In this document: piece after piece, positions 47,778 through 56,474 of the stretch
How the letters are laid out: every line of letters starts with the position of its first letter
Numbering within the stretch: the stretch's first letter is position 1
Source: Myxococcus guangdongensis
GTDB taxonomy: Bacteria > Myxococcota > Myxococcia > Myxococcales > Myxococcaceae
Assembly: GCF_024198255.1 (NCBI RefSeq)
Contig: NZ_JAJVKW010000007.1
Coordinates: forward strand, 124,001-188,000
Reading direction: 5' to 3'
Length of the DNA: 64,000 bases
The notes under the pieces: generated by a model
Databases searched by the model: none
What the model was told of the DNA's origin: nothing
Seen by the model: the letters and a program-made list of their open reading frames with translations, nothing else
Made by a program: the position numbers and the translations under genes

Positions 47778-47799
47778 CGAGGGTAGGGACCCACCCTCG
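47778..47799 (-). promoter_or_regulatory. hairpin abutting the OM-protein start codon
   Basis: CGAGGGT (47778-47784) pairs with ACCCTCG (47793-47799) around an 8-base loop. On the minus-strand mRNA it ends six bases before the ATG at 47772, so its GAGG-containing arm would bury the only Shine-Dalgarno-like sequence. It may instead end the UbiB transcript; both readings are inference. Confidence 0.4.
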
Positions 47800-47857
47800 C
47801 GCCCCGGTATCGGACCAGCATGCGGCCTCAGGGTCCTGAACCGAGCCAATCCCCGCG

Positions 47858-49549
47858 TCACTTCCGCTTCGGCCCCTTCAAGTACTTGCTCAGCCGCACC
47901 TTGCCCAACCCACGTCCACCGAACAGGTACCAGGTGATGGCCGCGCCGAAGAGCGCCGCCGCCAGCGCGATGCCCAGCGCCCCGAGCACCGGGATGTTCC
48001 CGTACATCCACGGCTTGGGCGCGAAGGAGATGAACGCCCCGACGATGAGTCCGCAGGCACACAACCCCATGAACATGATGACCGAGGCGCTGCGCAGGTT
48101 CTCGTTCAGCTTCTCGAACTGGTCCGCCCGCACCGTCACCGTGAACTTGCCCGACTCCATGTCCAAGAGAATCTGCGACAGCTGCGTGGGCAGGTCCGCC
48201 GCCATCGACTGGATGCGCAGCAGCGTGCGCATCAGCCCGCCCTGCAGCTGCATCGGGTCATAGCGCCCCGCGAGCAGCTCCTTCGCGTACGGCAGCACCA
48301 CCTCCACGATGTTCATCTCCGGATACAGGCTGCGCAGCATGCCCTCCGTCGACACCGACGCGCGGCTGAGCAGCGCGTACTCCTTCGGAATCCGGATGCG
48401 GTACTTCACCGCCAGATCCAACAAGTCCCGCAGCAGCGAGCGCGTGTCCACCTGGCCCAGCGTCGTGGGCAGGTGCTGTCCCAGGATGCTCTCGATGTCG
48501 TTGCGGAAGCCCACCAGGTTGGCCCGCGCGTCCGGCACGCCCACCCGGTAGAGGATGCGCGCCACCGAGTCGCTGTCCTTCAGCGCCACCGCGAGGCACA
48601 ACATCACCAGCGTCTCCTGCATCGGCCGCGTCAGCCGACCCACCACGCCGAAGTCCAGCAGCGCCAGCCTGTTGCCCTCCAGCAGCAACACGTTCCCCGG
48701 ATGCGGATCTCCGTGGAAGAGCCCGTCGTCGAAGAGCTGCCGGAAGCTCGCCTCCAGGATGTGGTGGGCGATGGCCTTCCGGTCCTCGTCCGACAGCTCC
48801 GCCTGGCTGATCTTCAGCCCGCGGATGAACTCCAGCGTCAGCACCGTCCGGCTCGACAGCGCCGCGTAGACGCGCGGAATCTTCATGTACTCGCGCTCCC
48901 GGTGGTTCTCCAGGAACGCGCGGATGTTGGCGGCCTCGTTGATGAAGTCGAGCTCCTCGTGGATGGCCCGGTCGAACTCGTCGACGATGCCCGTGGGCGT
49001 GTAGATGCCCGTCTCCTCCACCACGGCTTCCAAGAGGCGCGCCAGGTTTCGCAGCACCACCAGGTCCGAGTCGATGCTCGCGGCGATGCCCGGCCGCTGC
49101 ACCTTCACCACCACCTCGTCGCCCTCCAGCGTCACCGCCCGGTGCACCTGGGCAATCGACGCCGCCGCCAGCGGCGCCTCGTCGATGTGCTTGAACAGCT
49201 CGCGGGCGTCCTTGCCCAGCGACTCGCGAATCTGCGCGTGCACCTGCTCCAGGGGAATCGGGTCCACGTTGTCCTGCAGCAGCGCCAGCTCGTCCACGAA
49301 CTCCGCGGGCAACAGGTCCGCCCGAGTGGAGAGCACCTGGCCCAGCTTCACGAAGGTGGGGCCCAAATCGTTGAGCAGCATCCGGAAGCGCCGGGCCGTG
49401 GACGCACGCTGCGCCTCCGGCGACACCTCGACCTTCTCCTGCCTCCCGAGGATGCGCCACAGCCCCGCGCGCTCCAGCACCTCGCCGAAGCCGTGACGGG
49501 CCGCGATGACCGTAATCTGCCGCACACGGTTCAGGTCCTGGAAGTTCAC
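47858..49549 (-). CDS. UbiB/ABC1-family atypical kinase
   Basis: A 563-residue protein of the UbiB/ADCK family. The GTG at 49549 (VNFQDLNRVRQ) follows GAGGAG; no nearby ATG exists. Family hallmarks: the KxGQ motif (FVKLGQVLSTRADLLP), the Ala-rich loop (APLAAASIAQVHRA), the catalytic Lys (VVVKVQRPG), HGDPHPGN and LLDFGVVG. Two hydrophobic segments near the C-terminus (about 490-545) anchor it in the membrane. The family has ATPase activity and supports ubiquinone or other isoprenoid-lipid metabolism; the true substrate is unknown. It lies 26 bp after the nhaA stop on the same strand, so the two are probably an operon. Confidence 0.93.
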   Translation of the reverse strand: MNFQDLNRVRQITVIAARHGFGEVLERAGLWRILGRQEKVEVSPEAQRASTARRFRMLLNDLGPTFVKLGQVLSTRADLLPAEFVDELALLQDNVDPIPLEQVHAQIRESLGKDARELFKHIDEAPLAAASIAQVHRAVTLEGDEVVVKVQRPGIAASIDSDLVVLRNLARLLEAVVEETGIYTPTGIVDEFDRAIHEELDFINEAANIRAFLENHREREYMKIPRVYAALSSRTVLTLEFIRGLKISQAELSDEDRKAIAHHILEASFRQLFDDGLFHGDPHPGNVLLLEGNRLALLDFGVVGRLTRPMQETLVMLCLAVALKDSDSVARILYRVGVPDARANLVGFRNDIESILGQHLPTTLGQVDTRSLLRDLLDLAVKYRIRIPKEYALLSRASVSTEGMLRSLYPEMNIVEVVLPYAKELLAGRYDPMQLQGGLMRTLLRIQSMAADLPTQLSQILLDMESGKFTVTVRADQFEKLNENLRSASVIMFMGLCACGLIVGAFISFAPKPWMYGNIPVLGALGIALAAALFGAAITWYLFGGRGLGKVRLSKYLKGPKRK

Positions 49550-49575
49550 GGAAACGCTTTCTCCTCGCGACGACG

Positions 49576-50931
49576 TTAGACCGCGACCGCCGGCTTCGCC
49601 ACGAAGCGCAGGAGGACATACCCCACCAGCGCCGACAGCAGCGAGCCCACCACGATGCCCAGCTTCGCTTCGTTCAACACCGAGGGCTGGTCCCCGAAGG
49701 CCAGCCCCGCCACGAACAGCGCCACCGTGAAGCCGATGCCCGCGACCACCGCCACCCCGTGCAGCTGGGAGAGGCTCCCGCCGCCCGGCATCGACGACAC
49801 GCCCAGCCTCACCGCCCCCCACGTGAAGGCGAGGATGCCCACCTGCTTGCCCACGAAGAGGCCGACGATGATGCCCAGCGGCACGGGCGACACGAGCTGT
49901 GCCCAGCCCATGCCCGCCAGCGAGATGCCCGAGTTCGCCAGCGCGAACAGCGGCACGATGCCGTACGCCACCCAGCCCTTCCACAGGTGCTCGAAGCGGT
50001 TGAGCGGCGGCTCGAGCTCCTCCAGGCGCTCCTCGATGTAGAGCAGCTGCGCGCCCCGCATGGACTCGTCCTCGGAGCGCTCGGTGCAGTCCCGGATGTA
50101 GACGGACAGGTCGTCGAGCACCTCGCGCCCGGGCCTGGTGGGCCGCGAGGGGATGCACAGCCCTATCACCACACCCGCCAGCGTGGCGTGGATGCCGCCG
50201 CGGTGCATCGTGTACCAGAGCGCCGCGCCTGCGAGCAGCCATGGGATGCCATTGCGGACATAGAAGCGATTGAACGCGACCAGCACCGCCACCACCGCGC
50301 CCGCGGCCAGGAGCCATCCGCCGTGCACACCGGTCCCGTAGAACAGCGCGATGACCAGGATGCCGCCGATGTCATCGAAGATGGCGAGCGCCGTGAGGAA
50401 CACCACCAGCCCGTGGCTCACGCGCGAACCCACGAGTGACAGACACCCGATGGAGAACGCGATGTCGGTGGCCATGGGGATGGCCCAGCCCGCCTGCGCG
50501 GGAGTGCCCGTGTTGATGACGGCGTAGATCAGGCCCGGCACCACCATGCCGCCCAGGGCCGCGATGAGCGGGAGCACGGCTCGGGCCGGCGTGCGCAGCT
50601 CCCCGGCGCTCAGCTCGCGCTTGACCTCCATGCCGACGAGGAAGAAGAACAACGTCATCAGCCCGTCGTTGATGAGCTGTCGGACGGTGAAGGTCGCGTG
50701 GGTGCTCGCCACCCCGAAGGACAGCCGGGCATCGAAGAGGCCCTCATAGGACGTGGCCCATGGGGAGTTGGCCCAGGCCATGGCGAGGACAGCGCAGAGG
50801 GCCAGGAGGATGCCGCTGCTGGTCTGGAGCTGGAAGAAGGCGCGCAGCGGCGCGACCGCCACGCGAAAGAGGGCGGGCACGGGCGTCGGGCTGCGTGTCC
50901 TGGGGGCGGTCGAGGGGGGAGGCGACTCCAT
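49576..50931 (-). CDS. nhaA: Na+/H+ antiporter NhaA
   Basis: A 451-residue NhaA-family antiporter. The ATG at 50931 (MESPPPSTAP) is preferred; further ATGs at 50958 and 50970 lack clear ribosome sites, so the start is uncertain. Signature elements: LMTLFFFLVGMEVKRELSAGEL, MATDIAFSIGCLSL and the paired ion-binding aspartates in ALAIFDDIGGILVIALFY, then YGIVPLFALANSG and the terminal GIGFTVALFVAGLAF. It exchanges internal sodium for protons and supports pH and salt tolerance. It is longer than E. coli NhaA (388 residues) owing to an N-terminal extension and a charged loop (RDCTERSEDESMRG...). It is divergent from mutS. Confidence 0.95.
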   Translation of the reverse strand: MESPPPSTAPRTRSPTPVPALFRVAVAPLRAFFQLQTSSGILLALCAVLAMAWANSPWATSYEGLFDARLSFGVASTHATFTVRQLINDGLMTLFFFLVGMEVKRELSAGELRTPARAVLPLIAALGGMVVPGLIYAVINTGTPAQAGWAIPMATDIAFSIGCLSLVGSRVSHGLVVFLTALAIFDDIGGILVIALFYGTGVHGGWLLAAGAVVAVLVAFNRFYVRNGIPWLLAGAALWYTMHRGGIHATLAGVVIGLCIPSRPTRPGREVLDDLSVYIRDCTERSEDESMRGAQLLYIEERLEELEPPLNRFEHLWKGWVAYGIVPLFALANSGISLAGMGWAQLVSPVPLGIIVGLFVGKQVGILAFTWGAVRLGVSSMPGGGSLSQLHGVAVVAGIGFTVALFVAGLAFGDQPSVLNEAKLGIVVGSLLSALVGYVLLRFVAKPAVAV

Positions 50932-51082
50932 GGCGGCGCGGAAGATGCACTCGCGCATGGAAGGCCGCATCCGTTTTCGCGACGGCGCGAGCGGAAATGT
51001 CGGTGGTGGATGATAGGGAAACCGGGCGGGTAGGGTCAGCGGTTCGTTGATCCAGGGGTGGGGGCATGAGAGAAGGGCGGGG

Positions 51083-53848
51083 ATGGCCGTGACGCAGCAG
51101 ATGAAGGCAGCCAAGGCAGCAGCGATGGAGCTTCCCGTGGACCCGACGCAGGACGTCGCGCCGGATGGGGAGAAGGCGAGCGAAGGCTCGGGCGCGAGGG
51201 AGATCGCGTCCCTGACGCCGATGATGCGCCAGTACCTCGAGGTGAAGGCGCTGCACCCGGACTCGGTGCTCTTCTTCCGGCTCGGGGACTTCTACGAGAT
51301 GTTCTTCGAGGACGCGGTGAAGGCCTCGGAGATCCTCCAGATCACGCTCACCGCCAGGGCCAAGGGCGCCGACAAGGTGCCCATGTGCGGCATCCCCTAC
51401 CACTCCTCGCGCCGCTACATCGCGCGCCTCATCGGCGAGGGGCTGAAGGTCGCCATCTGCGAGCAGGTGGAGGAGGCCGGCAGCGGGCCCGGCATCGTCC
51501 GGCGCGAGGTGACGCGGGTCATCACCCCCGGCATGGTGCTGGACGAGGAGGTGCTCGAGCCTCGCGACAGCAACTTCCTGGCGGCGGTGTTCTGGAACGA
51601 GAAGGGCTGGGGTGGGGCGCTGTTGGAGGCGTCCACCGGCGAGTTCCTCGCGATGGAGGCGGGCTCGGCGGCGGAGCTGGCGGAGTCGCTGTCGCGCGTG
51701 GAGCCTCGGGAGCTGTTGGTGCCCGCGGGGCAGCGCAATTCGGCGGAGGTGGCGCAGCTGTGCTCGCGGCTGCCTCGCGTGCCGGCGGTGGCGGAGGGCG
51801 AGCTTGCGGCGTTCGAGCCTGCGCGTGCCGCGGGCTTCCTGCGGTCGCACTTCGCGGTGCAGTCGTTGTCGGCGTTCGGGTTGGATGACGCGCCGCTGGC
51901 CACGGGGGCTGCGGGCGCGGCGCTGCGGTATCTGAAGGACACGCAGAAGACGCCCGCGGCGCACGTGGACCGGCTGAGCCGGCAGGAGCGCTCGGGCAGC
52001 CTGCTGATGGATGAATCCTCTCGCGCGAACCTGGAGGTCCTGCGCTCGCAGCGGGATGGTGGGCGCAAGGGTTCGCTGCTCGGAGTGCTGGACCGGACGG
52101 TGACGAGCCTGGGGGCGCGGAAGCTGGCGCGCTGGCTGGCCTCGCCGCTGGGGTCGCTCCCGGAGATCCACGCGCGGCTGGACGCGGTGGAGGAGCTGTC
52201 CGCGAAGAGCGTGTGGCGTGAGGAGCTGTCGGGCATCCTCAAGGAAGTGGCGGACCTGGAGCGGCTGACGGGCCGGCTGTCGTTGGGCGCGGGGAATGCG
52301 CGGGACCTGCGGGCGCTCGGGGTTTCACTGGCGCAGCTGCCCCGGTTGGGTGCGGCGCTGGCGCGGTGTCAGGCGTCGTTGCTCCAGTCGCTCGCGGGGC
52401 CGCTGACGGCGCTGCCGGAGCTGGCGAACCTGTTGGCGCGCTCGGTGGTGGACGAGCCTCCCGTCGCGCTGAAGGAAGGCGGCTTCATCCGGCAGGGGTA
52501 CCACGCGGAGCTGGACCGCCTGGTGGAGCTGTCGACGTCCGGCAAGGACGTGCTGCTGAAGATCGAGGCGCGGGAGAAGGAGCGCACCGGCATCGGCTCG
52601 CTGAAGATCCGCTACAACAAGGTCTTCGGGTACTACCTGGAGGTGACGAAGTCGAACCTGCACCTGGTGCCGGCGGATTACATCCGCAAGCAGACCACGG
52701 TGGGGGCGGAGCGGTTCGTCACGCCGGAGCTGAAGGAGCACGAGGAGCAGGTGCTGACGGCGGAGGAGCGCCGGTGCGCGCTGGAGCTGCAGCTCTTCGA
52801 GGAGCTGCGGGCGAAGGTGGCGCAGGCGGCGCCGCGCATCCGTTCCGCGGCGGAGGCGGTGGCCACGGCGGACGCGCTGTTGTCCTTCGCGCGGTGCGCG
52901 TCGGAGTACGGCTACACGCGGCCGGAGGTGGACGCGTCGGAGGTGCTGAGCATCACCGCGGGGCGTCACCCGGTGGTCGAGCGGATGCTGGGGGCAGGGG
53001 AGTCCTTCGTTCCCAACGACGTTCGGATGGACCCGGAGGACGCGCAGCTGCTGGTCATCACGGGCCCGAACATGGCGGGCAAGAGCACGGTGATGCGGCA
53101 GGTGGCGCTGACGGCGCTGATGGCGCAGGCGGGCTCGTTCGTTCCGGCGAAGGCGGCGCGGATTGGCCTGTGTGATCGCATCTTCACGCGCGTGGGCGCG
53201 GCGGACAACCTGGCGCGCGGCCAGTCGACGTTCATGGTGGAGATGACGGAGACCAGTCACATCCTCCACCATGCGACGAACAAGAGCCTCATCATCCTGG
53301 ATGAGATTGGCCGTGGGACGTCGACGTTCGATGGTCTGTCCATCGCGTGGGCGGTGGCGGAGCACCTGCACGACCACGTGAGCGCGCGCACGCTGTTCGC
53401 GACGCACTACCACGAGCTGGTGGACCTGGCGCGTGAGCGGTCCAAGGTGAAGAACCTGTGCATCGCCGTGAAGGAGCAGGGCGGCAAGGTCATCTTCCTG
53501 CGGAAGCTGATTCCGGGCGGGGCGAGTCGCTCCTACGGCATCGAGGTGGCGAAGCTGGCGGGCCTGCCGACGGAGGTGGTGGGGCGGGCGCGCGAGCTGC
53601 TCCAGAACCTGGAGTCCGGGGAGCTGGATGACGCGGGGCGGCCCCGGGTGGCGGTGCGGCAGAACCCGAAGAAGGCGGCCGTGGCGGCTGGGCAGTTGGG
53701 GCTGTTTGGTGAGCCCGTGGCTCCGGCTCCCGCGCTGCCTGCGTCACATCAGAAGGCACTGGAGGCGCTGAAGTCAGCGGCCATCAACAACCTGACGCCG
53801 CTGGACGCGCTCAACCTGTTGGCGAAGCTCCAGCGCGAGCTGGAGTAG
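51083..53848 (+). CDS. mutS: DNA mismatch repair protein MutS
   Basis: A 921-residue MutS. The ATG at 51083 (MAVTQQMKAAK) has GAGAAGGGCGGGG upstream; the earlier in-frame start adds 12 residues. The mismatch-wedge motif GDFYEMFF is near the N-terminus after a ~50-residue lead, followed by connector, lever and clamp domains, then the ATPase with Walker A GPNMAGKST, the helix region GQSTFMVEMTET, Walker B IILDEIGRGTSTFDG and the signature ATHYHEL. A C-terminal helix-turn-helix (LTPLDALNLLAKLQREL) ends it. It binds mispaired bases and recruits MutL. It converges on the DUF2911 gene. Confidence 0.98.
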   Translation: MAVTQQMKAAKAAAMELPVDPTQDVAPDGEKASEGSGAREIASLTPMMRQYLEVKALHPDSVLFFRLGDFYEMFFEDAVKASEILQITLTARAKGADKVPMCGIPYHSSRRYIARLIGEGLKVAICEQVEEAGSGPGIVRREVTRVITPGMVLDEEVLEPRDSNFLAAVFWNEKGWGGALLEASTGEFLAMEAGSAAELAESLSRVEPRELLVPAGQRNSAEVAQLCSRLPRVPAVAEGELAAFEPARAAGFLRSHFAVQSLSAFGLDDAPLATGAAGAALRYLKDTQKTPAAHVDRLSRQERSGSLLMDESSRANLEVLRSQRDGGRKGSLLGVLDRTVTSLGARKLARWLASPLGSLPEIHARLDAVEELSAKSVWREELSGILKEVADLERLTGRLSLGAGNARDLRALGVSLAQLPRLGAALARCQASLLQSLAGPLTALPELANLLARSVVDEPPVALKEGGFIRQGYHAELDRLVELSTSGKDVLLKIEAREKERTGIGSLKIRYNKVFGYYLEVTKSNLHLVPADYIRKQTTVGAERFVTPELKEHEEQVLTAEERRCALELQLFEELRAKVAQAAPRIRSAAEAVATADALLSFARCASEYGYTRPEVDASEVLSITAGRHPVVERMLGAGESFVPNDVRMDPEDAQLLVITGPNMAGKSTVMRQVALTALMAQAGSFVPAKAARIGLCDRIFTRVGAADNLARGQSTFMVEMTETSHILHHATNKSLIILDEIGRGTSTFDGLSIAWAVAEHLHDHVSARTLFATHYHELVDLARERSKVKNLCIAVKEQGGKVIFLRKLIPGGASRSYGIEVAKLAGLPTEVVGRARELLQNLESGELDDAGRPRVAVRQNPKKAAVAAGQLGLFGEPVAPAPALPASHQKALEALKSAAINNLTPLDALNLLAKLQRELE

Positions 53849-53854
53849 CAGCGG

Positions 53855-53885
53855 GCCGGGCGAGGTTCGCGGACCTGCACCCGGC
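53855..53885. terminator. possible bidirectional terminator after mutS
   Basis: GCCGGG (53855-53860) pairs with CCCGGC (53880-53885), with a second inner pairing AGGT/ACCT (53863-53866 with 53873-53876). It sits in the 53-bp gap between converging mutS and the DUF2911 gene. No T-run. Confidence 0.35.
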
Positions 53886-53901
53886 GCCGCGGCCATCGCG
53901 A

Positions 53902-54486
53902 CTACTTCTTCTTGGCGACGCTCAGGGGAACGGAGACCTGGGTGTTCTCCCAGGCGATGTTGAGCGCGGGGGCCTTCTCGTCGAGGGTGATGGTGAGGGC
54001 CTCGTAGGTGTCGGCGGACTTCTTCGTGGGGACGTCGACGCGCAGCACGTCCTTCGTCTTGTCGTACTTGTACGCGCCCCACTGGCCCACGTCCTTGCTG
54101 ACGATGAGGGTCCACTTGTCAGCCTGGGGAATGGTGAAGAGCGAGTAGGTGCCGGCGGCGAGCTTCTTGCCGGCGAGCTCGATGTCACCCGTGGTGGTCA
54201 GCTCCGTGGCCTGGTTCGCGCCCAGGCGCCACACCTCGCCGTAGGGGACGAGCTTGCCGAAGATCTGCCGCTTCTCGCCCGTCTTGGGGTCCTGGATGCG
54301 GGGCGAGTTGTACGTCACCTTCACGTACGTGGTGTCGTCCAGCTTCTTCGCCGTCATGGCGAGGGGGCTGGCAGGTGCCTTCTCGGGAGGAATCGACTTC
54401 TGGGCCACAGCGGGTGTGGCCGCGAGGAGGAAGAGCGCGGCGAGGGCGGGGATGCACAGGTGCCACGAGAGTCGATGGTTGGTCAT
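53902..54486 (-). CDS. exported DUF2911 protein
   Basis: A 194-residue exported protein. The ATG at 54486 (MTNHRLSWHLC) opens a signal peptide ending PAVAQ. The body matches the DUF2911 family: VKVTYNSPRIQDPKTG, IFGKLVPYGEVWRLGANQATELTTTGDIELAGKKLAAGTYSLFTIP and WTLIVSKD. The family is common in Bacteroidetes and myxobacteria; its function is not known. Beta-strand-rich content suggests a periplasmic or surface beta-sandwich. It stands alone between mutS and the HEAT-repeat gene. Confidence 0.85.
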   Translation of the reverse strand: MTNHRLSWHLCIPALAALFLLAATPAVAQKSIPPEKAPASPLAMTAKKLDDTTYVKVTYNSPRIQDPKTGEKRQIFGKLVPYGEVWRLGANQATELTTTGDIELAGKKLAAGTYSLFTIPQADKWTLIVSKDVGQWGAYKYDKTKDVLRVDVPTKKSADTYEALTITLDEKAPALNIAWENTQVSVPLSVAKKK

Positions 54487-54628
54487 AGGGGCGCCCATAG
54501 TACACACCGCGTGGCGGCACATCACCTCGAGACGCCCCGTCCGCGTCACCCGTCTCGGTGGCGCTCTCGCGCTTCAATCTGGCCACGCGCGCCGAGCGCT
54601 CGGAGAAGACGTCTGCGGAAGCAGGCGC

Positions 54629-56353
54629 TCATTTCAGGCGCCCAGGCGTAGCCAGTTCGATGCGGCCCTCCGAGTCGATGACGATGTCGGCCCGCCGGGT
54701 GGAGACGAAGAGTCGCCCATTCAACAGGAGCCCAGACTTCAGGGCCTGCCCCGGCAGGGCTCGCCAGGGGCGGGCCACGTAGCCATCCCCTTCCTGGATG
54801 ATTCGGTACAGCATCCCTTCATCCAGATAGCGCGAGAACGTCCCGGTGACGGCGACGAGGTGTCGACCCAGTCTGTGGAGCTTCGACACGTTGGCGGTAA
54901 GGACCCGGCTCACCCCGCCATCGTCACCGACGTGAACGAGCGTCCCTCCCCAGAACCGAGGGTTCGAACCCAGGAGCCGCCCGTCGGAAACACGCATGCC
55001 GCAGTCGGGCCCCGGAGGAACCGGCACCTGGGCGGGACGTGCCATGGCGTGTTCGGGAACGAGCGCGGCGAAGTCGATTGCGTCGAGCTCGGCGCGCGAA
55101 ATCGCGCCCGGCCCGTCGTCGACGACGGTGTCGGGAGAAGGCTTCATGGCTTCGCGAGTCAGGGGCGGGCGCAGGGGCGCGAACCTGTCGGAGTAGGACG
55201 ACCTGTGTCGAATGATGTCCATGGCCTGGTAGGCGGCATTCCGTACGTCGGACATCACGTGTCTCCTTGCGACCCTCTTCAGACTGGGAAGCGCTTCGAC
55301 CGCGTGCATCGCCCCCAGCGACTTGCATGCGAAGTACACACGTTGCCAGTCCTCGGAATCCTCCAGGAGGTTGATGAGCGAGGCCGTGGCGCCGCGGTGT
55401 TGGATGGCTCCGAGGACCTGGATGGCGGCGAGCTTCACGTTCCACTTCTTGCTGTCGAGAAATGGGAGGACGTCCGCTCCCGCCGAATCAGCGCGGCTGA
55501 GGAGATTGCCGATCAGAAGAAGGGCTTCGGCCGAAGGCTCGTCGTGGAGGGTCTCGAGGAGCTTCGGTAATTCGGCGGGGGGATGCAGCGCCTTCCGGGT
55601 CTCCTCGACCGCCACTCGAAAGGTCCCATCGCCGCCGGCCAGTTGTTCGAGTGAGGGGAGGCTGCTCCGAGCGGAGGGACCGATACACCCCAACAAACGA
55701 ATGGCGTGCCACCGGTTCCGCGGAGAGACCGTGTCGTCCATGGCGACGGACAACAACGCGGAGACGCCTCCGCGCGCCCCTGCTTGCATCTCCCACAGCA
55801 CGCCGCAGACCGCGTTGACATACATGGGAAACAGTGGGTCCAGGGAGGTCGAACCACGCAAGGTTTCGGCGAGCGCGACGGCCGCATCGCTTCCCGCGAT
55901 GACCAGGCCCTGGGTGACATGGACGTTGCCCTGGGGTTGGAGCATCAACTGCCGGATGAGCCAGTCGATGGCGCGGGCGCTTCCCAGGCGTCCGATCGCC
56001 ACCTCGATGTAGCCACTTCCACGCGCGTGGGCACGTAGCAAGGCGGGCAGGTGCTTCGCGTTCAGCCCTTCGATGTCGCTGAGCGCATGACTGGCGTGCC
56101 TCCTGACTCTCTCCGAGGGGCTCTCCAGCAGCGCCATCAGGGAGGGAATCGCCTCGGCTCGATAGGCCTGGATCTGTCTCGCGGATTCCTGGGCCTTCTC
56201 GTCGATGTAGTCATGGCTGTCGTTCGCGCGGGCGACCAGGTCCTGCACGAGCGCCTGGAGGTGGGGATTCTTCCTGGCCTCGGCCCGTTGCAGGGGACAG
56301 AGCAGCAGCAGGAGCAGACTCCAGAAGACACGGGGGTGGCACGCTGGGGACAT
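54629..56353 (-). CDS. exported HEAT-repeat protein with beta-rich C-terminal domain
   Basis: A 574-residue protein. The ATG at 56353 (MSPACHPRVFW) has GAGG upstream and begins a signal peptide (FWSLLLLLLCPLQRAEA). Residues ~70-400 are HEAT-like helical repeats (AIPSLMALLESPSERVRRHASHAL, RNRWHAIRLLGCIGP, WNVKLAAIQVLGAIQ, DVRNAAYQAMDIIR). After a linker, the last ~130 residues (GMRVSDGRLLGSNPRFWGG to IVIDSEGRIELATPG) are beta-rich and of unknown family. HEAT repeats are protein-binding scaffolds. The gene lies 121 bp downstream of the nuclease-like gene on the same strand; partnership is possible but unproven. Confidence 0.7.
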   Translation of the reverse strand: MSPACHPRVFWSLLLLLLCPLQRAEARKNPHLQALVQDLVARANDSHDYIDEKAQESARQIQAYRAEAIPSLMALLESPSERVRRHASHALSDIEGLNAKHLPALLRAHARGSGYIEVAIGRLGSARAIDWLIRQLMLQPQGNVHVTQGLVIAGSDAAVALAETLRGSTSLDPLFPMYVNAVCGVLWEMQAGARGGVSALLSVAMDDTVSPRNRWHAIRLLGCIGPSARSSLPSLEQLAGGDGTFRVAVEETRKALHPPAELPKLLETLHDEPSAEALLLIGNLLSRADSAGADVLPFLDSKKWNVKLAAIQVLGAIQHRGATASLINLLEDSEDWQRVYFACKSLGAMHAVEALPSLKRVARRHVMSDVRNAAYQAMDIIRHRSSYSDRFAPLRPPLTREAMKPSPDTVVDDGPGAISRAELDAIDFAALVPEHAMARPAQVPVPPGPDCGMRVSDGRLLGSNPRFWGGTLVHVGDDGGVSRVLTANVSKLHRLGRHLVAVTGTFSRYLDEGMLYRIIQEGDGYVARPWRALPGQALKSGLLLNGRLFVSTRRADIVIDSEGRIELATPGRLK

Positions 56354-56474
56354 GGGGGCCTCGCGGTCGAGCCGGTGAAGGGTCCCCCAGTTCGCGAGTG
56401 GTGGCCTCACGTCGCGCGCACGGAAGCATCATGGCTTCATCACCGAGCTGCCTGCGCAGTCGGCCCTCCAGCGC

